From Triplophysa rosa (taxonomy: Eukaryota > Chordata > Actinopteri > Cypriniformes > Nemacheilidae): DNA of 64,000 nucleotides. The notes under the pieces are model-generated. The model ran no database searches, was not told the DNA's origin, and was given only the letters and a program-made list of their open reading frames with translations. Position numbers and translations under genes: made by a program. Shown here piece after piece: positions 11,999 through 25,800 of this stretch (positions are counted from its first letter, which is position 1; the number at the start of each line of letters is the position of its first letter). The stretch covers positions 18,685,182 through 18,749,181 of the forward strand of contig NC_079891.1 of NCBI RefSeq assembly GCF_024868665.1, given 5' to 3'.

Positions 11999-12846
11999 AT
12001 GAACGCTCCTAAGGTAGATTGACCGAAGAAGAAACTAAATGGGTTAAAACTCAACAAACTTGTTACGGCACATATTATTTATAAACTGATATATGTGTTC
12101 ATATACAATACAAAAGTGGCCGAAATGTCCAATTTAGAAAAAAAGTATTAATAGTTGAGTGTTTTGTCCATTTTGGATCATACACCTCATATTTTGATCC
12201 TCTCCATTTGTTGATCCTTTTAGTAATATTTTGTAGTCTTTCTCCTGCCTTGACTGTATTTGCATGTTTGCGTGTAATTTTTCGCCAAGTCTCCTTAAAT
12301 TATTTTTGCAGTTTGGCGCTTTATTTAATTTAAATTGTTTTCTAAAAGCTATCAACCCTTTCTCCCCAGTGCCCTGGTTGCCACAAATCAGAAGGTACCA
12401 AACAGGTTGATGGTCAGCGCGCGGTCTGCAGGTCGTGTTCTGAAGCGAAGCGGCGCGTGTTTAACTTCTGCTGCGCGTGTGAGAGAGAATGGGCACGCGA
12501 CGCTTCAATCGCCAACTGCTCGCTGCCAAACTGCGCGCTCCGCGCCGCACTCCTCAGCGATAAACAGATCGACGACCCTCGCAGCTCAGCAAAAGGTTGT
12601 CCGTACTTTAGAGCCTGTCCAGGGTGCAAGACCCTACTCACTCATAACGGTGTTGGGTGCCCTAAAATCAATTGCCCTAAATGTGGTACAGAGTTTTGCT
12701 TCCGCTGCCTAAATAAATTGTGCTTTGGGATCAATGATTTGACTTTTCTTCGTTTGCAGCGTGGACTCTCTTTATTTCAAGACAATTCTATAAATCCGTG
12801 TAGAGTGGTCAATAATACGCAGATGCTTGCCGTTTTAGGACTGTAA
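11999..12846 (+). CDS. small RBR-type (IBR + Rcat) ubiquitin-ligase-like protein, locus 2
   Basis: The main exon (12370-12846) opens after a good acceptor (TTTCTCCCCAG) and reads CPGCHKSEG…CRSC…FNFCCACEREW…NC…C, an IBR-like zinc-binding block. It continues with FRACPGCKTLLTHNGVGC, then CPKCGTEFCFRC, matching the Rcat half of RBR E3 ligases. In that family the GC cysteine is the one that accepts ubiquitin. The protein ends LAVLGL at 12846. A proposed leader exon (11999-12013, M-N-A-P-K, phase 0, donor GTAGAT) is conserved in the broken copy at 6.7 kb. The predicted protein is 163 aa. It has no RING1 domain, so it would lack the usual E2-docking module unless distant exons supply it. A tract resembling an acceptor (CGTTTGCAG, near 12750-12758) precedes the tail, suggesting an ancestral intron lost or read through. 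Main exon confident; leader less so. Confidence 0.6.
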
Positions 12847-15800
12847 CTACTGTATGTTTATTTTAATCTGGTAATTGGTCTAACAATTGTATTTAGAGTC
12901 ATAAATAATTGATCTCACCAAGCTGACAACTGTATGCATAACCTTTGTGATATAAAAAATCAATGGGAATTAATTTGTCTTAATTCATTAATCTACTATG
13001 GATGATTAAGAAATTATTTTTATTCAGTTAAATATAGGTCCTTTTGTATGCCAAATGTAAACTTGACTGTATACCACTAGACTAACAAATCTGTATATGA
13101 TATGTATATGTAAAAAATAAAATGTGGTTGAAAAGTTATTTTTCTGCAGTTTGGTCATGACTTATCTCAAATTCAACATAAAGCGAGTCATGGGTGCATG
13201 ACACCCCTGAATGTGTTATTCGTTGAAACTACCTCTACAATACTCTAATAATAAAAATTATGAAGCCACCTTCATCCCATCTCTTTCTCTTACTGATCAG
13301 ATGCAAGAAGCTTGCTGGTTGAAGCTCAGTGAAGCACAACCCAATCTCACTAATCTGATTATCTGATTATGGACTCTATCAATAATGAGCTAGCACGACA
13401 CATATCTTATATCTTCACTTATACTGGGATATTTAAGTAGAAGAATGAAAGAAAAAGATATCAAGCAAGAGACACCTTCTCCAAACATTTCAGTTGGGCA
13501 AACATTTCAAATTTGTATAGATTTTTATGAACATGTACAGTATGAGCACACTTGACAGTCTTCAACCAGTGTGCAAAAGTTCATATGAATCTTACACTTT
13601 AACGATCCTACTGATTCAGACACACACGAAAGAACAATTCAACAAGAGCTGAATGACCCCTGCACAGGTCAAAGCCTCCTGCGTCTCACATCAACACATT
13701 TGTTCAATGACACCTGGGCCCTATCCTACAAATAATCAGTTTCAATTGTTTGTTTTACATGAAACAAATTGACACAAGCTCTTAAAACAGTGTCACAGCG
13801 TTGTCACAATTTTGGCTTATTTTGGCTTAGAGCTTTCTTGGAACTCAAATCTACTGTTTCACCTGTTGGACATTCCTAGCCAATTTTATAACCTCGAGAA
13901 AGATCAGGCAGCAGGGAGGAGCAAAGAAGAAGGAGAGACACACTTCAGATTTTTCAGTGTGACATGAGGACACATTGCACTAATGACTTAGCACCATCAC
14001 CCTAACCTTGTTTCAGAACCGTGATGTTACATTCTGTATTAAGGAAAACTTATTTAGATCAGGACAGTACAAACAGTCACTCTCGCTTGTAATCCTATGA
14101 GGACGTGGTATCAAACACACAGCTTAGTTCTACATATTCATGTCCCTTCATTTTATTATCTGTTATAGCATTTAAAACGCATGAAACATAATACACAAAG
14201 TTCCTGTGGCTGGTAGCACATGTCGCTAAAAGTGTCAAATTCATGGGTTTCATTCAAGAAACACATATAAGTTGGTTTTGAAATCATGCAAAATTTTGAG
14301 TATATATTATAATGATTTCAGTGCACTTCACATGGCCAGTCAATATCTTAAATGTTACTGGGCCACAACCTCACACAAGAACTACCTTTTGCCATGTATG
14401 TGTGGATTATAGGATAAAGACGGTTAAGAAGTCACCACTCCGATTCCGTGCCCGCCCCATCCTTTCTCCTCTGCTTGTTTCTATTCACTCGCTATCTCTC
14501 TGTAAAAAAGTAAGTAAGACCCAGGACTCTGAGAGGCTCTTGTTCCAGTGGCTTCCCCCATAAGGCTCTTCAGATTGGGGCAGGACTCAGCCCAGGGCCT
14601 CCAAACCTCAAGGGACCACAAACCAAAAAAATAAGACTCCAAAATAAAGAGAGAAAACTGGATTACAACATTTGCTTTAAAAGAATATACATTTTTGGAA
14701 AATAAGTTTCATATATTTTGTGTGGAATATATGACCTTTCTCCATTTTCATTTTGGACTTTTAAATCTTTCATTTTGAACTATACCTCGCTGGATTACTG
14801 ATCTGGTCAACCCTGGGTTCTTAGACCAATGGAACTTCTAATGGAACAATCACTCAGCATGGCCCTCAATTAACACACCAGGTTAGCCAGTCTTTTTATC
14901 CTTTATTAAACAATCTTCCATGAAAAATTGCGATTTTCGATATAAAATAAGCATGAGTAGACCTAAAGGTTTAAAGGGTTGGGTCTTCGGTGAGGGATGT
15001 TAAGTAATCTTCGATTGTTACTGCACAGAGGCTGTGTAAACTTTATGACTTTTTTATTAGGAATGTGTTTTGCAAAGCAAGTTTGTCAAATCTTCTCAGT
15101 TTGCAATGATTTCCAGAATAAAATGAATTGTTTTGAAAAAACATTGTTTTCTTCTCAGCAGTAAAAAAGTACTTTATAAAGTATTAATTTTAGTGGAAAT
15201 AATTAGTGAAATGTCTTAAATACTAAAGATGACATTTGCTAGTGATGCTAAGTAGCTAGCTAGCAAATATGAAAAAATTGTATTGATTTGAATTGAATAT
15301 TTGTATGAAAAAGTTTCACACAAGCATGTAAAAATTGCATGTCATTAGATTTACACAGTAAAATGAAGATCCTTTAATTAAATAACTGAGAGATTGAAGA
15401 ATACAAATAATAGGACGTCCTTTATCAACCTCTAACTTTCAGCCTGCAAATCTAACAGTGATTTTATCTTTAATGACCAGATTACATTTACAAGAAACAA
15501 GACTGTAGGCCCAAGAATGTGAAATTCCTATAACTATAACTTTTCATCTTACATGCAGTTCATCAAGTGATGTGTCTATTATTTGACATCACAGACAGAT
15601 CACCACAGGAAGAGTGCAAAACTGGCAGATCTCGTGCAATCCTCCGTAATCCTGATTTATGTCAGCATTGGTCAAATAAGCAGAGAAAAAGACAGCTAGA
15701 GAGTGGCGGAGAGAGAGTTACAATAGAACTCTATACATGGAAGACATGGATTAGAGGACGCAGAATAAAGAGGGCCATTGAGAGGTCAAAAGATACAGAG

Positions 15801-16847
15801 TGATGATTTTATAAAGAGATAAGGTAAGCTAAGAATAAGGTTGGTTAAGCCTCACATTATTTGGCAGTTACTGTGGTCTGGCTAATGAAGGTAGAGCTCT
15901 TTAATTGTAATCTGCATGCTGAGCAATGGAGAGAGAGAGAGAGAGAGACAGAAAGAGAGACAGAGGGGAATGGGCAGACAGCCTGATACGAGTCCAGTAA
16001 CTCTTCACCCTAGCTCCAACTTTAAACCTGACAGACAGATGGCACATGAGTCAGGTGAAGAACTAGCTGGTCAGCTGATTAGAACAAAGCCTGATTTGGT
16101 TAGATTAGATCTTTAGGATCACGGAGGAGAGGACAATATCGTAAGAGGGTTGAAGAACATTGCTTCTCAATGTCACTGTGGTCACCACACAAGACTCTTA
16201 ACAGCAAACATGATTTGAAGTTTGATCTACTGTTAATGGTGCTAAGGAATAATATAACCTTAGGTCTCAAAGTTTGAGCCGCAGTTTCACTCTCACATTT
16301 GTAATAGAGAAACATGAACATACTAAAGTTTCATGTTGGTATGTTTAACACAGGAATTTGTAATGATTTAACGAAGTGGCTAATTCCTATAACATTTGTA
16401 AATATATTATTTGTATGTTTTAGTATGATTTGCTTACGTTCCAGTGACGTTAGATTTAGGGGTCGGGTTAAGGGAGGGGGCTTCAGTGTAGCATTTTTCT
16501 AATCAGTTTTTGTACAATTCACATCGTACAAATTCATATGAATTAGCCGCATTGTAAAACATTACGAAGTCCCGTAATATCAGGTTGGTATGTTTTAATT
16601 ATAAAAAACTAACTTGTCTTTTTCTGTTTTCATTTTATCCCCTTGCCTCTGTGCCACCAATATGGTCTCTCAAGCAGACACTGATGGCCGGGTATTGTGT
16701 AGTAGTTTTGGGCTAGTGCCCCTTAGTGGGTAGAACCCAAAACGAGAGCCGGGTGTTTTTGGACCACTGAGTCATCAGCTGTCATTATCAGCAAAATAAA
16801 CGTTCCCTGCCACTTCAGTTTAAGCAAAGTAATAAACAAACAACAAA
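12847..16847. other. intergenic stretch, no gene seen
   Basis: The longest open frames here are about 80 codons and have no recognisable protein pattern. There is a GA-rich low-complexity patch near 15927-15965. 16435-16570 shares words with a repeat near 56.5-56.7 kb (TTTAGGGGT…, GAATTAGCC). The last few hundred bases are the likely 5' untranslated/promoter region of gucy2f. Its transcription start was not identified. Confidence 0.5.
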
Positions 16848-19800
16848 ATGGCCGACCACAGAAACTCTAGTTTTCTTCGCCAGTCCCACCACCCACGATG
16901 GCAGCCACAATCCTCCAAAAACAGACGACAAAAACAAACTTCAAAGCACAAAGTTAAAGGCACTGGTAGCTCAGTGAGTCATGTGTCTTTTACCCCAGTC
17001 CTACGCACTTACCACTGGTGGGGTAACTGGCTTCTCCTTCCACTAGTCATCATTTCATATCTGCCTTGTGAGGCCTGGGGCACCACCTTCAAAATCGCCA
17101 TTGTAGGACCATGGGCGTGTGACCCCATGTTCTCCAAAGCCCTGCCAGACCTGGCAGCCCGACTAGCCACGAGCCGCATCAACAAAGACCCTGAGCTTAA
17201 TAAAGGTTACTGGTATGACTACACACTTATCAATGAGGACTGCACAAGCTCCAGAGGACTTGCTCGCTTTGCCGAGCTGGAGGGTTACGGTTCGGCTTTT
17301 CTTGGTCCAGCAAACCCTGGGTACTGCACTTCTGCTGCGCTTCTAGCGAAAAATTGGAACAAGGGCATCCTGTCCTGGGCTTGCCTGAAGGCTGACATGA
17401 ATGATGGAATGTATCCCACGTTTCTCCGGCCGCTTCCGCTCTCGTCCCGCGTGCTCTTCTCCGTGTTGCGCTTTTTCCGCTGGGCGCATGTTGGGATTAT
17501 AACAGCAGAGAGCGACATGTGGGAGGCGACAGGGCATGAACTTGCAGCATCCTTGCGTGCTCTTGGCCTGCCAGTTGGTGCTGTTGTCACCATGGAAATT
17601 AACAAGGAGGGACCACGGCGAGCCCTGAAAGTAATACGGGAAACAGATCGCGTGAGAGGTGAGTTCAATGAATTATGTTTATGTTTTATTTTCACCATAT
17701 TTTGTTACTATAATTAGAATTAAAGTCACTGAATGCCACTAAACATTGGTTTCACATAAAAAATATACAGTACAACTCTGGGATATAAAACAATCTCTGA
17801 CTGCTGATATACAATGTTATCCATAATCACTTATAACAGATTATCTTTATAATCCTTTATAATCTATAATCGGGAAATGCTCATTAGAGGTTGTCGATGA
17901 AAAATGCTATGATGTAATAATATGAAATAGGTCCAATATGAAAGTTATTATTATAAAAAAGGTTTGCTCATTTTGGACAGATCATTGACTCAAATTTAAT
18001 CTTAATTCATAAATATTTTTCCTTTCTTTTCTGCAGTTGTCATCATGTGCATGCACTCCGTTCTGATTGGTGGAGAGGAACAATACCGGCTGCTAACCAC
18101 AGCAATGGACATGAGAATGATTGACCGAGGCTATGTCTTCATTCCATATGACACACTTCTGTATTCACTGCCGCATAAAGATGTAAACTATCCAATTCTG
18201 GCCAATGACACCAAACTGCGACGGGCGTATGATGGGGTTTTAACAGTAACCATGGACCAAGGGGAACAGAATTTTTATGAAGCCTTTAATAAAGCACGGG
18301 AATCCTATGACATCCGAACCAGCACGCCGGCTGAAGAGGTAATAATCTGAACTCGTATTTTTCTTATGTTAAGATTTGCAGAGGGCTGAAGTTTTTGTTG
18401 TAGCTCAGTGTTTTGTCTCTAATGGTCTTCATAACCCTGCTGGGAAAAAAAACAAAAGAAACCCAAAAGAAACCGTCACAGAAATTCTAATGGTTTCCAT
18501 TAAAATACCATTATGAACCATTAGAGTTTTTCCAATAAAACCATTACAAAATTTCCTTGTGGTGGTGTGTTTTTGTCGCTATTCTAATAAGATTTAACAT
18601 GCCACCAATAGAATCCATCACATACTATAGAGACCATTATAGTTTGCATTAAAACCAATACAATTCCCATTATAACCATTGAAACCATTAAGTTTTAAGC
18701 AGGGCTCTATTGTATTTTAGCAGCAAAAATAAACAGCAGACATTTTGGTTTAATTTTTGTGCTTTTATTTTCAGATTTAGGAAATTGTTAACCCCTTACA
18801 CTCTGGACAGTTTTGACCCACATGTTAATGATAGAATTTTGCACCCTTCATCAGTTTAACTGGTTAATTAAAGAGATTGTTAATATTAAGAAGCTGTTGT
18901 AGACTGTAGACGGTTATGCCTGAAATGTATTTAGTGATCTAGTTTTTACTGCAACGTCATTTATGTACACATGAAGTATTTACAGATAAAGCTCCTATTA
19001 AATCTCACAAAAACTTCTTTTGAGTCAACAAATGACACAGCGTTCTTTTTCATATAGCCTAATTCATGTAGTTCAAAATATAATATTTATATAATATAAT
19101 AATATTATATATACGTATATATATATATATATATATAGTATATATATAATAAATANNNNNNNNNTATATATATATATATATATACAGTATGTAATATAAT
19201 AATTTTTTAAAATAAAAAATAGTTTAATTTTTGGGTTTTTTGCAGGTTTCTCCATTTTTTGGGACCATCTATAACATGCTGTATTATATAGCCATGGCTG
19301 CAGAGCAGAGTCGAGCTGCGAGTGGAGGGCACTGGGTGTCAGGCGAAGTTCTAGCTCAGAATGAGGGTGGATTCGAATTTAATGGCTTTAACCAGTGGAT
19401 ATCATCAGGTACCAACGGAGAGGGGATGCAGGCACGCTACGTCGTCCTGGACACAGATGGCTCTGGGTCAAGCCTGCACCGTACGCATGCCCTGGAAGCG
19501 CCACACACTTTCGGAAAATACGGAGGGCTGAAGTACCTGGGGAAATCAATTCATTTTGCAGGAGCGTCTCCGAGCAGTGACTCAAACTGTTGGTTCAGCC
19601 CTTATATTGCTTGTAGCGGAGGTGAGCAGGGAGCACTGTTTGGCTGAAGTTGATTTGTATATTTGTTTATCTCTAGATTGTGTCACAAGAATTTCAATAA
19701 ATTTGATTTTGTTAATTTGATAAATTGCATGATGATGACATTATCATCACCACTGATCAATGTCATCACTGTTGCAGGTATAGATGGAGTGACCCTCTTC

Positions 19801-22800
19801 TTAGTCTTCCTCTTCTGTGTATTGGTTTGTGGAGCAGGTGCCTGTATTCTGCATGTCAGGTATGAGTTTATTCTCACTTTTTGAAAACCATTGTGGATTA
19901 AACAAGTTTAACATGTTACTGATAAACAAATGAGCATGTTGCTGTGTGTGCAGAAAATACGGGCAGGTGGGAATATTTGGAGCGTTTGGTGGAGGAGAAA
20001 TTGGAAATGCTACTAAGATAATTCTGACACTGGATGACTTGATCTTTATTAACACCACACTCAGCAGGAGGGTCAGTCACTATCTCACTGACTCTCTCTC
20101 TCTCTCTCTCTCTTTCTTGTTCAAAGACATTGACACTACATTTTTTGTTGTCTCCCCCCGTAGAAGCTGAATGAGGAAAGTATGTTAAAAAGTCAACCTG
20201 ATGTTAAAACCCCACGTCACTCATCTTCAGCTCGCAGTTACATTACATCAACTCCTGAAACCTCAAACGTTGCTGTATTTGAGGTGTGTGAGATGTATGT
20301 GTGTGTGTGCTCTAGACATTTTACAAATTGTTAGTGTTGTATTTTGATATATATTGATTATTAGTTCTTAGTCTAGTTTGTAAATCAAGTGTGATGATGA
20401 TTTGAGTATTATGAGGATTAACTATACGTTGTGTCAATATTGTTCTGTTTTGTCAGGGTGACTGGGTTTGGCTGAAGAAATGTCCCTGTGAAGCAAATGT
20501 GTCAGACATCAGTGACAGCACACAGGCTATCTTTATCAAGGTAATAGAAATATAAGTAAGGATGAGTAAAACGAACAGAATTTATTTTCTGAAAGGGGTC
20601 ATATTGCGCGAATATGTGTTTTTCTGTGTCTTTGGTGTGTTATAAGTTGCCGATGCATGTATTAGACACGTAAAATTGCAAAAACTAAAGTGTCGGAACA
20701 AAAGATGCATTCTATCTAAAAGCGAATGCTCACCCAGACCTCACTGAAACACCTCGTGTAACCACACCCCCACAAATCTACGTCAGTTCGTGGTATAGTT
20801 GGACTAAGACCGCCCAAATGTATACGCAAGTAAGATGGGCGTACCCGTCAGTACAATTGCTTTGGAACCTGATGTTCCAAATATGGTAAGAGGCGTTACA
20901 TTTACGTCACACGCTTGCAGTATTTGACCAATCACTACACACTGGTTAACTGGCCAATCATAGCACACCTCGCTTTTCAGAGAGGCGGGGCAAAGAGGAG
21001 ATACAAACGGTATGTGGAAAATACAGCATTTTTGAATCTTAAATCGTATATACACATTGCATTACATCTAAAACAAATGATAGCCGTGTCATATGAGCCC
21101 TTTAACAATCCTCCATGTCACCTTCTGTAACATTTCAGCTTCTATGTGTTTTCCTCTCTTACTCTACAGCTCAGAGATATGCGTCATGAGAATCTGAACC
21201 TGTTTCTTGGCCTGTTCTTGGATTCTGGCATATTTGGCATTGTCACAGAGCACTGTACCAGAGGCAGCCTGGAAGACCTGCTCAACAATGAGGAAATGAG
21301 ACTGGACTGGATGTTTAAATCTTCTCTCCTCCTTGACCTGATCAGGGTGAGACATTAAGGAGATGAAAGGGGCAGATAAGAGATGCCGAAAGGTTGCTCA
21401 TGACATGTGTCAAAAATGTCTCCTGGTCTTGATTTGTCAGGCATGCTTTTTCTGTTTTCTGTAAGAGTCTTCTCAACGTCCTCTCTGTCTTCTACTTTGT
21501 CAGGGCATGAAGTACTTGCATAATCGTGGAATTATTCATGGACGCTTGAAGTCAAAGAACTGTGTGGTTGATGGACGGTTTGTTCTGAAGGTTACAGATT
21601 ATGGCTTTAATGAAATCATCAACTCTCAAAACATCATCATGGAGGACACCAAACCTGAGGGTATGCATTACGAGTATGCATCAAAAGATTTTAATCATGA
21701 GAACCATGAGCCAGTTATTCTTTTTAGTTGTCTGTAAAGGACTTTTCTACTTTTATGATTCTTAGGCTCCAAGCACTATAACATTTCAAAAATCTTAATA
21801 CCCATATTTTGCTGTTTCTCAAGATGTTCAGCTGTACAATCCTGACCATGTTTCATCATGCTGCATTTGAAATTCAATTTTTCAGTTTTTTACTCTTATT
21901 TCTACAGATATGTTTTGGACAGCTCCAGAGATCTTACGAGATCCTCGGCTAAAGAAGAAGGGAACATATGCAGCAGATGTATACAGCTTTTCCATTATCA
22001 TGCAGGAGGTGATCTCACGCTGCGCACCTTTCTGCATGCTGGACATGCCCCCTGAAGGTTAGACATCCACACCCTCACACACATTTTTAGAGCAGAAGAT
22101 TTTTCCATGATTGATTTTTTACATGTGTCTACATCCTTTAAAACTGGAAAGGTCTATATTTGGGTTCCACGTGATTTAGATCTGAAAGCAGATATGTGTC
22201 TCTGTGTGCAGAGATTATAGATAAGGTGCGCTCTCCTCCTCCATTGTGTCGACCTACTGTATCTATGGATGAAGCTCCACTAGAGGTGATTCAGGTTATG
22301 AAGCAGGCCTGGAGTGAAGAGCCTGACAAGAGACCTACGTTTGAAGAGATTTTCAGACAGGTATTTTCTCCGTCTCTCTCTCTCTATCATGCTGAGACAC
22401 ACATGCTCACAAATGTTTAGCAGACATATGTCAAAACACAGAAATGTATTCTTAACTCTATCAGAGGTAGTAGCTTATTCTTCCTCACCTTATTCTTTTT
22501 CATCTGTAGTTTAAGAATGTTAACAAGGGAAAGAAGACAAATATAATTGACTCAATGTTGCGGATGCTGGAGCAGTACTCCTCAAACCTGGAGGATCTGA
22601 TCAGAGAAAGGACCGAAGAACTAGAGGTAGAGCGTCAAAAAACGGATGCTCTCCTAGCTCAAATGCTGCCCAAGTGAGTCTCACACAGAAATCTTCATAT
22701 CAGTTTATCTTTCAAAATCTGTTTTTTCTATAATGCCATTCTCTCATTCCCAGGTCTGTGGCCTTGGCATTAAAGACAGGAAAGCCAGTTAAACCAGAGC

Positions 22801-25800
22801 ACTTTTCAGAAGCAACACTGTATTTTAGTGATATTGTGGGTTTTACCACCATCTCTGCTCTGAGTGAACCTATCGAGGTGGTCGATCTCCTCAATGACCT
22901 TTATATTCTCTTCGATGGAATCATTGCAATCCATGATGTCTACAAGGTTTGGATGATCTTTATGTATGTTTTACTGGTGCACTCACAAAACTTTTAGACT
23001 AAATACTATTAAAGAAAGGAAGGAGTTCAGATACTTATAGTTTTATATCTCTTAATATAAGAAATTGAGTTGCATTTTCTGCAAATCAGTTACCAAATAA
23101 TTTCCACTAAACAAAGAAAACTATTTTTTAAATATAAAATATATGACCTTATGCAGTATGCAAATCATCACAGTTTGTTTCACCAAAAACATTATATGTG
23201 CCATTTGTCAATAGGTAGAAACTATTGGTGATGCATACATGGTGGCATCAGGGGTTCCAAACCGGAACGGTAACCGGCACGCAGCAGAGATGTCCAACAT
23301 GTCTCTGGACATTCTGCATTGCATCGGGACCTTTAAAATGAGGCATATGCCTGATGTCAAAGTCAAAATCCGCATTGGACTCCACACTGGTGAGAATGAC
23401 ACAAACGATGTTTAAAACGCTCATTATAGTAACCATACTGTAACAAATTGGTAAGACACCTTATGGCTTTTCCATTGTTCAACCTCTGATATGCATTAAA
23501 TGAATAGTTCTGCCATGAAACTCTAGATGGCGCAGTCTTAAAATCTAAACCTATCCGCCATAATAACTATTACACGGTGAAGTGATTGGTTCCCTCCCTC
23601 CGTATCAGCAGCCAATGAGCTTGCTGCTCTACGTTTAAATCTCGGCTAGTGATTGTTGCAGCAGTGCAGCGCATTTCATAACCCTCCTCCTTCCCCAGCT
23701 CAATTGGATAGATCTGCTACAAGGACCACGTAAGCTGTGGTTTATTCATATGTTATATGTGCAGCAGCAGCATTCCTTATATGCACACAGCAGCATGTTG
23801 TGGATGTACTGGCAGTAGCAAGTCTCCTTACTTGCTCCGCCGCAGCGTAGCAGATCTATTCCGCCAAGACCAAATACATTATATGTCATGCACACTACCA
23901 TGCTAAACACTCCGAGAGTTGTCATGACAGAAATGTAATGAACAATAACCTGATTGCGTGAAATTTTTGTTTAACCTTGATGCCTATCTTTTATCTGTGG
24001 TTTGGCTGTCCAGCAGATTTATCTCCCTTGTGGTCTTTGTAGCAGCTCTGTAATATATACACGGCTAAAAAAGAAGAGCCAGAAAATTCAGACTGGTTTG
24101 AGAGTGGAGTTAACAGTTACTCCAATCACTTCACTCCTATAAATTAAATGCATTCTCTCATGAGGTTATTTATCAAAAACATTCCATATTTGATCTCATT
24201 TTCATTAAGATGATGGTCTAGTAGTCTTATATCACCAAACTGAACATAGTGCTAAATGTAAAAACGTATTTACTCTTATGATCTGATGCATGTGTATTTC
24301 AAGAACAAGTGAAATGTAAATCCCAGCGTCATCCAATTAACAGATTCATCCAATTAAAGTATCACGGCGTGGGCTCTCTCCTCTGCCTCACAACTCAACT
24401 TGTTATAGAGATCACGTGGTGCCCATACTCTTCCTGAAATTCTGTGGTTGCGACAGATAACTCACCCAGACAAATGGCCTTTATTCACTTTATATATATT
24501 TGTGTGTGTCTCAGGTCCAGTGGTTGCAGGCGTAGTTGGGTTAAAGATGCCTCGATACTGTCTGTTTGGGGACACCGTAAACACAGCTTCCCGAATGGAA
24601 TCCACAGGGTTGCGTGAGTACATCAATCTATGTATAAGTGATAATAATGATGTAAACATTGTGGAGCTGATTCCTGGAATCCGTTATGTGTGTGTAAGGA
24701 TCAGTTTGAGGTCTTGGTAGTTTGTACTTAGGTGTACTGATCAGCGAGTGCATGTCAGCGACTAGCTCAGAGAGCTTAAGGTGCAGAGTGTTTGGTAATC
24801 TCTTAAGAGTATAAACCAAATTAGAAAGAAAATTCTGCTTTAAAGCTAATGTCCTCTTAGAACTCAGCCCCTGCTATCACCCTGAACTGTCTCACCTTTA
24901 ATCAGACCTTCTGCCACATTAATCCCAAAGCGCTTGCCTCACCTGGAGAACATTTCGTGCTACAGAGCATGGGAAATGTGTGAAACGTGATTAAAGATTT
25001 ACTGATGTCTTCAGAGTATGTCCCAGATTGTTTATTGACATTTGTGTGGAACATTTTCATAGTACAACAAATTCAATTAAAGGCGGGGTGTCCGATTTCT
25101 CTTAGCCATTGTTGATGTTCAAATCAACAAAACAAACACACCCCTACCCCCATCTTTCGCTTTCGTCAGTGCTCGGCTCGTATAATGTCCGTTCTGTGCA
25201 CTGTGCACCTTACTGCTGATTGGCTACAAGGTTGTTTTGGTAAGCGTAATTCGGAAATCGGCTTTAAAATTACATTTCTACTGGTTTTTTGTAGATTTCA
25301 CATCCACTAGTATGGGTCTGTACTCTTGCAAAAAATCTTTGCAATCATATTACGTTTGTCTAGATCAGGGTTTTTCAAACTTTCCGATGCCAGGGATCCC
25401 CAAATATGAAAAACCTTTTGTGAGGACTCCCTTCCTCCTATATCCATCTATATTTTTTGTATAAAGAAATGTTCAAACTATGTTAGATAAATAGTAAGTG
25501 TGATATTATAAAGACAATATATTAAACAATTTGCTATTTGCTATACATTGTTGTATGTATAAACATGAAGAGAAACATGTATCCATGTAGCAAAGTATGG
25601 CGGGAAAAATTTCTTAGAATTTTTCTGGTGACCCCTTATAACCTTCTGGAGGCCCCCAAACCGCAGGGTCTGTAGAGAACTGGAGTTCCCCCCAACACCC
25701 CCCCAGCATAAACAAAAGAAGTACATTCTTTATAAGAAACAAATCCTAAAAAATATTTAGATTTTTTAGCGTATTGTAACGCTCGTTTCGTCTTATTTTA

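Noticed and set aside
16314..16502. Small open frame before gucy2f
   Set aside because: Lies in a dispersed repeat and shows no protein pattern.
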